Shown piece after piece: positions 7,464-15,801 of a stretch of DNA of 61,967 nt. The stretch covers positions 1 to 61,967 of the forward strand of contig NZ_QJQX01000079.1 of NCBI RefSeq assembly GCF_013393185.1, read 5' to 3'. The notes beneath the pieces were generated by a model, which saw only the letters and a list, made by a program, of their open reading frames with translations, ran no database searches and had not been told where the DNA came from. Both the position numbers and the translations under genes were made by a program. This stretch comes from Sphingobium lactosutens. Lineage in GTDB: Bacteria > Pseudomonadota > Alphaproteobacteria > Sphingomonadales > Sphingomonadaceae. The stretch's first letter is position 1, and each line of letters opens with the position of its first letter.

Positions 7464-8756
7464 TTATTCCGCGACCTTGGGCGCCCATTGCGGGCGGAGC
7501 AGGATCCATGTCGCCGCCGCGCCGATGATCAGGAAGGCGAAGATCACCAGCATCGGCAGGTCATATCCGCCGCTGACATGAAGCAGCCATCCCGACAGGC
7601 TGGCCGCGACCCCGCCGGCGAGGGAAGTCGCCACCTGCTGCACGCCTGTCACCAGTCCGATCGCCGGCTTGGGGATCAAAGTCAGGCGGCAGAGCGCCAG
7701 ATTATTCGCTGTCGCAAGGCCCAGGAAGGAGAGCGAGAAGACGTTCCAGAACAGCGCCATCGACAGGCTGGGGGCGTAAGCGCCCAGCATGACGGTGCAC
7801 GCCCCGATGAAGCCGGCGATAACGAACGCCTTGCGCACGAACACCGGATCGCCGCCGCGCTCGATCATCTTGTCGGCGGTCCAGCCCGCGATGACCGCGA
7901 CGATGGCGATGCCGGCGAAACTGAAGAAAGTGTAGAGGCCGGACTCCTTCAGCGACAGGCCGCGTTCCTCCACCAGATAGGCTGGCATCCAGGTCATGCA
8001 GTAGAAGGTGAAATAGCCGTAGCAGAAATTGACGATCATCGCGCCCCAGACCAGCGGGCTGCGCAGGATCGCGCCCATCGTCACCGCCGATGCCTTTTTC
8101 TTCGCGGTGGCGCGCTCCTCTACCGTGGGCCAGTCGTTGCGAACGATCAGCATCCAGGGGATCAGCCAGATGAAACCGGCGACGCCCGTCAGGATGAACA
8201 TCATCCGCCAGTCATAGTTGACGATCAGCCAGGCTGCGACCGGGGCACCGATCGCCGGACCGAACTTGTTTCCCATGGCGAAGATGCCGACCGCTGTGCC
8301 ATTCTGCCGCTCGCTGAAATTATTCTTGATCCAGCGATAGCTGGCCGGCATCACGATTGCCTCGGCTGCGCCAATGATGAGGCGCATCATCAGCAGGGTC
8401 GCGAAGGCATCCACCAGCCCGATCGCCGCCGTGGCGAGGCACCAGAGGACGAAGCAGATGGTATAGGGCACCTTCACGCCATAGCGGTCGACCAGCCAGC
8501 CCATCGGAATCTGGACCAGGCCATAGGACCAGAAGAAGGCGGAGTTGAGCCAGCCGCGATCCAGATCCGACAGACCGAAATGCTTGATGAAGGGTGGATC
8601 GGCCAGCGCCGAGGAGATGCTGGTCCGGTCCACGAAGGCGATCAGAACGCCGGTCGCGAGCAGGAACAGCACCAGCCATCGCGCGGCCGGGGAGAGGATC
8701 GGCGCACTGGTCGCCGGTGTGGCAGCTGCGTCCTTCGATAGGGTTGACGATGCCAT
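7464..8756 (-). CDS. MFS transporter, anion:cation symporter-like (aromatic acid uptake)
   Basis: A 430-residue major facilitator with about 12 hydrophobic segments. The loop between segments 2 and 3 reads GWLVDRYGVKVPY, the MFS motif A. The early segment ending in FVDRTSISSAL and the overall layout match the anion:cation symporter family (ExuT, PhthaT and 4-hydroxyphenylacetate types). It lies between the ring-cleavage dioxygenase and the amidohydrolase genes, so import of the operon's aromatic acid across the inner membrane is likely. It is co-directional with its neighbours, with gaps of 79 and 32 bases. Confidence 0.87.
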   Translation of the reverse strand: MASSTLSKDAAATPATSAPILSPAARWLVLFLLATGVLIAFVDRTSISSALADPPFIKHFGLSDLDRGWLNSAFFWSYGLVQIPMGWLVDRYGVKVPYTICFVLWCLATAAIGLVDAFATLLMMRLIIGAAEAIVMPASYRWIKNNFSERQNGTAVGIFAMGNKFGPAIGAPVAAWLIVNYDWRMMFILTGVAGFIWLIPWMLIVRNDWPTVEERATAKKKASAVTMGAILRSPLVWGAMIVNFCYGYFTFYCMTWMPAYLVEERGLSLKESGLYTFFSFAGIAIVAVIAGWTADKMIERGGDPVFVRKAFVIAGFIGACTVMLGAYAPSLSMALFWNVFSLSFLGLATANNLALCRLTLIPKPAIGLVTGVQQVATSLAGGVAASLSGWLLHVSGGYDLPMLVIFAFLIIGAAATWILLRPQWAPKVAE

Positions 8757-8788
8757 ATAGCCTCTCCTGCGGCCTTCTTATGAATGCT

Positions 8789-9637
8789 TCAGTCCGCCAG
8801 GGCGGGATAGAGCGTTTGTGCGGTTTTCGAGAAAATCCATTCCTGATCCGCTGCGCTCAGCGAAGCCAAACCGGCGCGGGCGGTCGCGAGGATTTCGGCG
8901 AGCGTGCCAGGCGAGGTCGGGAAATTCGACCCCCAGGCCATGCGGTTCGCGCCGAAGGCGGCCGCGACCCTGGGGAAGAAAGTCTCCGCCGAGGCCTTTT
9001 CCTTCGTCGCGTCGTCGAAGATACGCGGCGTGAGCTTCAGATAGATGTTGGGGATGTCGGCCAGCGCGAACAGGCTGTCGGCATTGGCATAGGGCGGGCC
9101 GTCCAGCACGTCCGGGCGGCCGAGATGGTCGAGGATGATGTTGACCTTGGGGAAGCGCCTGGCCAGGTCCGTCACCTGCGGCAAGCCGATCGGGCCGGTC
9201 TGGATGCACATGGGGACACCCAATTCGCCCAGCACTTCCCAGGCGGGATAGGCGGCGGGGTTTTCCAGTTCGGTCGGGTCGAAATCCTTGGTCGACCCGC
9301 CGGTAAAGATGCGCAGCCCCTTCAGCCCCTTGTCGACCCAGCCGCGGATCACCGGCACCGCATCGTCGGCGGCGACGTCGACCGATCCGACCGCGATCAG
9401 CCGGTCGGGAAACTGGTTGCAGCCGTCGACGACATAGCTGTTGTCGAAGCCATAGGTGGTCGACGAATGAACGACGGCCGCCTTGTCGACGCCGGCCTCG
9501 TCCATCGCTGCGATCAGCGAGGCGACGGTGCAGGGGCGTTCCTGCGACCAGTCGGACCGTTTGCCGAACAAAGGCGCGGGCGGATAGCGCTCGGCATCGT
9601 CGGAAATGATGTGCGGGTGAATGTCGATGACGGTCAT
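8789..9637 (-). CDS. LigI-like amidohydrolase (2-pyrone-4,6-dicarboxylate hydrolase relative)
   Basis: A 282-residue Amidohydrolase_2 family TIM barrel. The metal-site motif HPH occurs at the N-terminus (DIHPHI), LDHLGRPD appears in the middle, and the last strand reads MAWGSNFPTSPGT. In PDC hydrolase LigI that last strand carries a catalytic Asp (GTDWP); here the position is Asn, as in several uncharacterised family members, so the activity may differ from PDC hydrolysis. Its place, 3 bases after the LigJ-like hydratase, supports a ring-cleavage-product hydrolase or lactonase step. I am confident of the family and unsure of the substrate. Confidence 0.83.
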   Translation of the reverse strand: MTVIDIHPHIISDDAERYPPAPLFGKRSDWSQERPCTVASLIAAMDEAGVDKAAVVHSSTTYGFDNSYVVDGCNQFPDRLIAVGSVDVAADDAVPVIRGWVDKGLKGLRIFTGGSTKDFDPTELENPAAYPAWEVLGELGVPMCIQTGPIGLPQVTDLARRFPKVNIILDHLGRPDVLDGPPYANADSLFALADIPNIYLKLTPRIFDDATKEKASAETFFPRVAAAFGANRMAWGSNFPTSPGTLAEILATARAGLASLSAADQEWIFSKTAQTLYPALAD

Positions 9638-9640
9638 GTC

Positions 9641-10666
9641 TTACAGCCCCTTGGCTTTCAGATGCGCGTCGAGGCGCGGATAGACACGGCGGGCATTATC
9701 CTCGAAGATCGCCTGGCGATCGGCGTCGCTCAGCGCCTCGCAGGCGTCGATGTAGCGCTTGGTGTCGTCGAAATAATGGCCGGTATTCGGATCTTTGCCC
9801 CGGACTGCTCCGATCATTTCCGAACCGAACAGCACGTTCGACGTCGGCACCACCTTGGTCAGCAGCTCGACGCCGGGATGATGATAGACGCAGGTGTCGA
9901 AATAGATATTGTCGAGCAGTCCTTCGAGCGGGCGCTTGGCGATCTCCAGGCTCATGCCGCGATAGCGGCCCCAGTGATAGGGCACCGCGCCGCCGCCATG
10001 CGGGATGATGAGGCGCAGGGTCGGGAAATCGGTAAACAGGTCCGATTGCAGGATCTGCATGAAGACCGACGTGTCGGCGTTCAGATAATGGGCGCCGGTG
10101 CCGTGGAAGTTCGGGTTGCAGCTGGCCGCGACATGGGCCATCGCCGGCACGTCCAACTCGCAGATCGCTTCGAACAGCGGATACCATTCCTTGTCGGTAA
10201 AGGGTTTTCCGGTCCAGTAGCCGCCGGTTGGATCGGGGTTCACATTGACGCCAACGAAGCCCAGTTCGTTGACCATGCGCCTGAGTTCGGGGATCGAGTT
10301 CTTGGGTGGTGCGAGTGGCGACTGCGGCAGCATGCCCACCGGTACGAAATTGTCGGGATAGATGTCGCACACCCGGCGGACGAGATCGTTGCTGATCGTC
10401 GCCCATTCCAGGCTGGTGCGCTCATTGCCCAGATGATGGCTCATCAGGCCCGCGATCGGCGAGAACAGCGTCAGGTCGCTGCCGCGCTCCTGCTGCAGCT
10501 TGAGCTGGCCATTGCCCACGCCCTCACGAATGTCGTCATCGGTGACGATGCAGTCCGATACTTTGGGGGCGTTCACCGGGTCGTTGGCCGCCGCCACCTG
10601 CTTGCTCCGCCAATCGCGGAAGGACTGGGGCACGGTGGTGAAATGGCCGTGGCAATCGATAATCAT
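9641..10666 (-). CDS. ligJ: 4-oxalomesaconate hydratase, LigJ-like
   Basis: A 341-residue amidohydrolase-superfamily protein that closely resembles LigJ of the protocatechuate 4,5-cleavage and gallate pathways, which hydrates 4-oxalomesaconate to 4-carboxy-4-hydroxy-2-oxoadipate. It opens with MIIDCHGHFT (HxH metal motif), carries LIIPHGGGAVPYHWGR in the middle and ends with the NVLFGSEMIGAVRGKDP strand that provides the catalytic Glu in LigJ. Length matches the family. It is 123 bases downstream of a Pht5-like gene and 3 bases upstream of the LigI-like gene. This is the strongest functional anchor for the pathway. Confidence 0.9.
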   Translation of the reverse strand: MIIDCHGHFTTVPQSFRDWRSKQVAAANDPVNAPKVSDCIVTDDDIREGVGNGQLKLQQERGSDLTLFSPIAGLMSHHLGNERTSLEWATISNDLVRRVCDIYPDNFVPVGMLPQSPLAPPKNSIPELRRMVNELGFVGVNVNPDPTGGYWTGKPFTDKEWYPLFEAICELDVPAMAHVAASCNPNFHGTGAHYLNADTSVFMQILQSDLFTDFPTLRLIIPHGGGAVPYHWGRYRGMSLEIAKRPLEGLLDNIYFDTCVYHHPGVELLTKVVPTSNVLFGSEMIGAVRGKDPNTGHYFDDTKRYIDACEALSDADRQAIFEDNARRVYPRLDAHLKAKGL

Positions 10667-10789
10667 CTATGTCTCCGTGGTCATGCCCGGCTTACGCCCT
10701 GCAGCGGGCGACCATGGCATTGAATTGGGGCTGGACCGGATAAGAGTTGGTCCGGACGGACAGCGCTCTCCGCCCGCCCGGTAACTGGA

Positions 10790-11776
10790 TCAGGCGGTGA
10801 GCGCCGGTACCTGTTCGGGATCGACGAATAGTTCGTCCATGCTCATCCGACGCGGGGTCAGGCCCTGGTCGAAGGCAGTCTTTTCTAGCGCTTCGATGGT
10901 CGCGCGGTTCGCCTCGATGCCATAGGGCAGGGGATCGGGGCCGACGATCGCCTGGAGCTTGCGATATTTGTCCGCGCCGGCGCCGGTGGCCTCGCCGCTG
11001 TTGAGCTTGGCGACCCAATCGTCCTTCGCCTTGGAGAAGGCGTCGTAGATGGAGCGGGCGACCCAGGGATGCTCCTCCAGAACGCTGTCCTTGACGACGA
11101 TGGTGCCGTGCATCGGATAGACGCCGGTGCGGGCATAATAGTCCGCCTCCAGTTCCTCGGCATCGGGGAAGAGGTCGGGATAATTGGCCTCCACTTCCTG
11201 CCAGCCGCCGGTCGGCGCGCCCGTGCGGCCGATGCCCGCCGCGGCGTCGAAGCCCGCGATGATGTCGCCGCGCGCCATCATGTTGGCCAGGCTGTCGCCA
11301 GCCGCGACATGGCTGACATTGGCGGGAAGCTTCAGTTCCTGCACATGCTCCTCGTCATCGACGAACCAGTTGATCTTGCTGTTGTCGACGCCATATTCGT
11401 CAATCAGAACCTGACGGGTCCACACACCCGTCGTGACCGAATAGGCGCGCACGCCCGCCTTCTTGCCTTCCAGATCCCTGGGCGTGACGATGCCGGCGTC
11501 GGGGCGGACCAGCAGGCCCGAATGGTGAAAGCGGCGGACGACGAAGATCGGCAGCGCCTTGAACTTCTTTCCATAGGCGCGGGCGATGATGTAGGTCGTC
11601 GGCGCAATCTCGCAGACGTCGAATTCCAGATCGCGGACCATGCGGCGGAAGGCGCCGATCTGCGGCTTGACGGTAACGATCTCCGCCTTGACGCCCTCGA
11701 TCGGGATCGATCCGTCGCGGATGGCGGAGGTGTGCGGATGCTCCGCAACGGCGATTTTCAGCTTAACCTTTGACAC
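10790..11776 (-). CDS. Pht5-like (4,5-dihydroxyphthalate decarboxylase family) protein B
   Basis: A 328-residue paralogue of the protein at 3020-3916, with the same layout: LKIAVAEHPHTSAIRDG at the start, FRRMVRDLEFDVCEIAPTTY, GVRAYSVTTGVWTRQVL and a C-terminal MSMDELFVDP. It has no signal peptide and is probably cytoplasmic. A GTG at 11776 is preceded at a good distance by GGGAG; a further GTG at 11794 is in frame but has no clear ribosome site. It is the first gene of the catabolic operon and faces the LysR regulator across about 200 bases. Decarboxylation of a ring carboxylate is the likely role; an orphan solute-binding function is the alternative. Confidence 0.78.
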   Translation of the reverse strand: MSKVKLKIAVAEHPHTSAIRDGSIPIEGVKAEIVTVKPQIGAFRRMVRDLEFDVCEIAPTTYIIARAYGKKFKALPIFVVRRFHHSGLLVRPDAGIVTPRDLEGKKAGVRAYSVTTGVWTRQVLIDEYGVDNSKINWFVDDEEHVQELKLPANVSHVAAGDSLANMMARGDIIAGFDAAAGIGRTGAPTGGWQEVEANYPDLFPDAEELEADYYARTGVYPMHGTIVVKDSVLEEHPWVARSIYDAFSKAKDDWVAKLNSGEATGAGADKYRKLQAIVGPDPLPYGIEANRATIEALEKTAFDQGLTPRRMSMDELFVDPEQVPALTA

Positions 11777-11932
11777 AGGGACTCTCCCGCTCACTTTTGA
11801 CGTTCATGGTGAAGCGCTTTGCCGACCCAATAGTCAACGCGGTCGCACAGGTTACGAAAGAGCCGCGACCTGTTTTCAATCAGGGGCGTGTCTGCAAATT
11901 GCCTGTTCACACTTTCAATAGGTATAAAAATC

Positions 11933-11951
11933 ATGATAGGCCTCTGATCAT
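11933..11951. promoter_or_regulatory. Candidate regulator site in the LysR/operon divergent region
   Basis: Inverted repeat ATGAT (11933-11937) and ATCAT (11947-11951), spaced by 9 bases, lies in the AT-rich part of the region between the divergent LysR gene (start 11976) and the catabolic operon. Position and symmetry fit a LysR-type site, although the spacing is not the classic T-N11-A. Weak evidence on sequence alone. Confidence 0.35.
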
Positions 11952-11975
11952 AGAGAGGATCGAAAGGGCGCAAAA

Positions 11976-13223
11976 ATGGTGTCTCAATCGCAGCTGGAAG
12001 CGATCAGTTTCCGCCAGTTGAAGCTGTTCGAATCGGTGGGCCGGCTGGAGAGCGTCCGACGCGCTTCGGAGGACTGTAACTTATCACAACCGGCGGTAAC
12101 TCAATCGCTCAGCAAGCTGGAACAGCTTGTCGAGGCGCGGCTGGTAGAGCGGCGGGCGAGCGGCTCCTATCTCAACGCCAATGGCGACCTTTTCTATCGC
12201 CGCGTGTCGCGCTTCATAAGCCAGTTCGAGCATGCGCTGATGCAGTTCGGGGTCGATGGCGGCGCGGCCGGGGCAAGGACCGTCTTTGCCCGCCTGCTGC
12301 GTTCGCAGGTGCGCGCGCTGATCGCGATCGTTGAGCAAGGGTCGTTCCCGCTGGCTGCGCAGGTGCTGGGCCTGTCGCCCGCCACGCTCCAGCGCGCCGC
12401 GCGCGATCTGGAGAGCAATGTCCGCAAGCCGCTTTTCTACCGCACCGCCGCCGGCACCATTCCCACGCCCGACGGGATCGAGCTTGGACGACGGCTCAAG
12501 CTTTGCCTTCAGGAAATCGACTGGGGCGTGCAGGAACTGGCCGCGGCGCAGGGTGGCGCGTCGGCGCCGATCGTGGTGGGAGCCATGCCGTTGGGTGGCA
12601 GCGTGCTGCTGGCGTCGATGCTGGACAGCTTCATGCAGCGCGAACCCCATGCGCAGGTGGTGATCCGCAATGAAAGCGCCGTGGAAATGGTGAAAAGCCT
12701 GCGCGCGGGAGATGTCGACTTCGTTGTCGGGTTGCTGCCGCGTGAGGATGCGGAGGATCTGGAAACGATCGAACTGGCGCACACGCCCTATTCGATCGTC
12801 GCGCGCGAGGGACATCCGCTGGTCGGCAAGGGTGCAGTGACGCGGGACGACCTTAGCCGTCATGACTGGCTGATCGGTGCGGCCGGCTCCAGTCGTCGCG
12901 CCTGTTTCGATCATCTCTTTGCCGGTCATCCCGATGTGCGTGCACCCATCTCCACCTCGGCGCTGGCGGTGATTCGGCCGCTGCTGTCGGGCAGCGATCG
13001 GCTGACGCTGATGACCTCCTATGAATTGCAGCATGAAGGGCAGGGGCTGGCGGCCATTCCCTTCGGCCCGATTTCGCCCGTCCCAGTCATAGGCGTGACC
13101 ACCCGCGCCGACTGGTTGCCGACGCGGCTGCATGCGGATTTTCTGCGCATGTTGCGCAACCATGTCGATGGGGTGATGAACGGGCCGAAGCGGCCGGTGC
13201 CGGCAGAACTGGAATTCGCCTGA
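11976..13223 (+). CDS. LysR-type regulator with tandem HTH domains
   Basis: A 415-residue LysR-family protein, about 110 residues longer than usual because it has two DNA-binding helix-turn-helix domains. The first (about residues 9-72) reads FRQLKLFESVGRLESVRRAS then LSQPAVTQSLSKLEQLVEARL; the second (about 106-170) reads LIAIVEQGSFPLAAQVLG then LSPATLQRAARDLESNVRKPLF. A LysR substrate-binding domain follows from about residue 190 (PIVVGAMPLGGSVLL). It is divergent from the aromatic operon, so it probably senses the substrate or a ring-cleavage intermediate and activates that operon. It ends 7 bases from the convergent MFS gene. Confidence 0.88.
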   Translation: MVSQSQLEAISFRQLKLFESVGRLESVRRASEDCNLSQPAVTQSLSKLEQLVEARLVERRASGSYLNANGDLFYRRVSRFISQFEHALMQFGVDGGAAGARTVFARLLRSQVRALIAIVEQGSFPLAAQVLGLSPATLQRAARDLESNVRKPLFYRTAAGTIPTPDGIELGRRLKLCLQEIDWGVQELAAAQGGASAPIVVGAMPLGGSVLLASMLDSFMQREPHAQVVIRNESAVEMVKSLRAGDVDFVVGLLPREDAEDLETIELAHTPYSIVAREGHPLVGKGAVTRDDLSRHDWLIGAAGSSRRACFDHLFAGHPDVRAPISTSALAVIRPLLSGSDRLTLMTSYELQHEGQGLAAIPFGPISPVPVIGVTTRADWLPTRLHADFLRMLRNHVDGVMNGPKRPVPAELEFA

Positions 13224-13230
13224 CCTGATT

Positions 13231-14478
13231 TCAGGCTGGCGGCAGCGTGTCGAAACGGCGCGCGCGTAGCAGTTCTGGAAAGAGGCGCGCCCAGAGCGCC
13301 GCCAGGCCGATCGCGCACGCGCCGCCCGCGACCACCGCCGCGACCGGGCCAAGCAGCGCGGCGGCAATGCCCGATTCCATCTCGCCCAGTTCGTTGGAAC
13401 CGGCAACGAACAGGCTGGAAATCGCACCGACTCGGCCGCGCTTGTCGTCGGGCGTCGCCAACTGCGTGAGCGACTGGCGGATATAGACCGACACCATGTC
13501 CACCGCGCCCGCGACGGCCAGGCAGAGCAGCGACAACGGCATGGAGCGTGACAGGCCGAAACCGATGGTGGCAAGGCCAAACAGGCCGACCGACAAGAGC
13601 ATCTTCGTACCCACATCCTCCCGCACCGGCCGCCAGGACAGCGAGATCGCCGTCGCCAGCGCGCCGATCGAGGACGCCGCGCGCAACTGGCCCAGCCCCT
13701 CCGGGCCGATATCCAATACGTCGCGGGCGAAGATCGGCAGCATCGCCGTAGTGCCGCCCAGCAGCACCGCGAACATGTCCAGGCTGATGGCGCCCAGCAG
13801 CAGCCGGTTGGTCAGCACATAGCGAAATCCGTCGATCATTTGCACTATGGCACCGCGCCGGTCGGCCAGCGGCTTCTGCGAGATCGGGCGGATTTGCAGA
13901 TGCAAAAGCAGCGCCACCAGCAAAAGGGTGGCGCTGAATGCGAACGCCCATCCTTCCGCCAGCGCATAGGCAAAGCCGCCCAGCACCGGACCCAGGATGG
14001 CCCCGATCCTGCCGGCAATGGCCGTCACGGCGATCGCTTGCGGCAATGTGCCGGGCGGGACCAGGGCTGGCGGCAGGGCATTCATCGCCGGCTGATAAAA
14101 GGCGCGCGCGCCGGCGAACAGGGCGGCGGCGAGATAGAGGGCATAGAGATTCTGCCCCGGTCCGAAAGCCAGGAAAGTCAGCGCCGCCGGGCAGAATAGC
14201 TGGCCGATAAGCGCCGCCCGCACGACCATGCGTCGGTCGAACCGGTCGGCGGCAAGGCCAGTGAACGGAATGAGCAGCAGGATCGGGAGGAACTGCACGA
14301 GGCCGATCAGTCCCAGTCGCAAGGCGGCGGCGCGAATACCCATGGACAGTCGCGCTTCATCGTAGACGGCCCAGCCCAGCGCCACCACCAGTCCGCTATG
14401 CGCCAGCATCGCGCAGATGCGCGCGGTCCAGAAATAGCGGAAGTCGCGATAGGCGAAGGGGTGGCGGGTGGCGTCCAT
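13231..14478 (-). CDS. MFS transporter, EntS/DHA3-like exporter
   Basis: A 415-residue major facilitator of the DHA3 drug-exporter/EntS type: HPFAYRDFRYFWTARICAMLAHSG at the start, the motif-A-like loop FTGLAADRFDRRMVVR, and about 12 hydrophobic segments. Members export siderophores or drugs. I chose the ATG at 14478 over the in-frame one at 14496 because homologues begin with a short Phe/Arg-rich lead like this. It is convergent with the LysR gene, with a 7-base gap. There is no siderophore gene nearby, so the substrate is unknown. Confidence 0.8.
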   Translation of the reverse strand: MDATRHPFAYRDFRYFWTARICAMLAHSGLVVALGWAVYDEARLSMGIRAAALRLGLIGLVQFLPILLLIPFTGLAADRFDRRMVVRAALIGQLFCPAALTFLAFGPGQNLYALYLAAALFAGARAFYQPAMNALPPALVPPGTLPQAIAVTAIAGRIGAILGPVLGGFAYALAEGWAFAFSATLLLVALLLHLQIRPISQKPLADRRGAIVQMIDGFRYVLTNRLLLGAISLDMFAVLLGGTTAMLPIFARDVLDIGPEGLGQLRAASSIGALATAISLSWRPVREDVGTKMLLSVGLFGLATIGFGLSRSMPLSLLCLAVAGAVDMVSVYIRQSLTQLATPDDKRGRVGAISSLFVAGSNELGEMESGIAAALLGPVAAVVAGGACAIGLAALWARLFPELLRARRFDTLPPA

Positions 14479-14643
14479 AAGCGCTGCCGCTATCAATCGT
14501 CAGAACGCAGGTCGAGAGCGCCGACAGCCAATGCCCATGCGATGAGCGCATTCCAATGGCCATCGCCCAGCTTCTTATAGCCATGGAACGGTGCGCCATG
14601 CGAATGACCTGATGTGATGAGAAACAGGAAGAGGGCGCGCGTC

Positions 14644-15801
14644 ATGGACAGCAAGCGAATGATCGCACGACGCTTTGTCATGGGACTGGCGTTGTCTGCC
14701 GTTGTCGCGCCACTCCTGCCATTGGCGGCCGCACCGGCACGGAGCCTGCCCGTCTATGTCGGCATGCATGGCTCCGAAATCCGCCTTGGCCGCTTCGACC
14801 CCAAAAGCGGCGCGCTCGCCATGGAAGGGCCGGTCGCCAGCGTCCCGCGCCCGACCTGGACCATCCGCCATCCGCGCTTGCCGGTCCTCTATTCGGTGAA
14901 TGAGGAGGGGAATGACGGATCGAAGAACGGCAGCATCCTTGCCTTTCGCATCGACCCGAAAAGTGGCGCGCTGACCAGGTTGAACGAGGTCGACGCCGGA
15001 GGCGGCGGCACCACCTATCTGGCGATCGACCCTCGATCGATGACGCTGATCGCGGCCAACTATGCCGGTGGCTCGGTCGCGACCTTCCCGATCCTGAAGG
15101 ATGGCAGCCTTGGACCGGCCGCATCGAACGTCGCCGCCACCGGCTCCGGTCCGCATCGACGCCAGACCAAAGCCCACGCCCATAGCGTGGCGATCGACCC
15201 ATCCGGCCATTTCGTGCTGGCTGCGGATCTGGGAGCGGATCGGCTGCTCGTCTATCCGTTCGACGGCAAAGCGCATGCACTGCGCCCGGATGCGCCCGGC
15301 AAGGAGCGGCATTTCGTCGCCCGATCCGGAAGCGGGCCGCGCCACATCGCCTTTCATCCGGGCGGAAAGTTCCTCTATCTGATCAATGAACTGACAGCCG
15401 AGGTGCAGGCCTTCGGCTGGGACGCATCAACCGGGCATTTGAGCCTTTTGCAGACGGTCGCGACCAACAGTCCCGACCATAGGGGCGACAGCAGCGCGTC
15501 GGAAATATTGGTCAGCGCCGACGGCCGCTTCGTCTATGCAGGCAACAGGGGCGAAAACAGCCTGCTCGTCTACGCGATCGACTCGCGCAAGGGGACGTTG
15601 TCGCTAGTGCAGCGTATCGGGTCGGGTGGCGAGGTGCCATGGGGCTTTGCCTTCGCGCCCGACGGCCGCTGGCTGCTGGTCGCCAATGAAAAGTCCGACC
15701 GGGTCAGCATCTTCGCCATCGACCGCCGCACCGGCCGACTGCGCGACAGCGGCCAGTTGGCGACCTCGCCCAAACCGGTCAGCTTCAGCTTCGCGCCTTA
15801 G
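14644..15801 (+). CDS. Lactonase family beta-propeller (6-phosphogluconolactonase/YbhE-like)
   Basis: A 385-residue seven-bladed beta-propeller of the lactonase/YbhE family with repeated blade motifs (LIAANYAGGSVATFP, HSVAIDPSGHFVLAADLG, RHIAFHPGGKFLYLINE, LVSADGRFVYAGNRG, GFAFAPDGRWLLVANEKSD). A twin-arginine-like start (RMIARR) precedes a hydrophobic stretch ending AAAPA, so export is likely; the family's cytoplasmic 6-phosphogluconolactonase role is then less likely than a periplasmic sugar or aromatic-derived lactonase. The start at 14644 was preferred to 14614. Its stop overlaps that of the convergent dienelactone hydrolase by 4 bases. Confidence 0.82.
   Translation: MDSKRMIARRFVMGLALSAVVAPLLPLAAAPARSLPVYVGMHGSEIRLGRFDPKSGALAMEGPVASVPRPTWTIRHPRLPVLYSVNEEGNDGSKNGSILAFRIDPKSGALTRLNEVDAGGGGTTYLAIDPRSMTLIAANYAGGSVATFPILKDGSLGPAASNVAATGSGPHRRQTKAHAHSVAIDPSGHFVLAADLGADRLLVYPFDGKAHALRPDAPGKERHFVARSGSGPRHIAFHPGGKFLYLINELTAEVQAFGWDASTGHLSLLQTVATNSPDHRGDSSASEILVSADGRFVYAGNRGENSLLVYAIDSRKGTLSLVQRIGSGGEVPWGFAFAPDGRWLLVANEKSDRVSIFAIDRRTGRLRDSGQLATSPKPVSFSFAP

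Noticed and set aside
12084..13616. 510-codon minus-strand frame opposite the LysR gene
   Set aside because: It spans two genes in antisense and shows no domain; the LysR reading is unambiguous.
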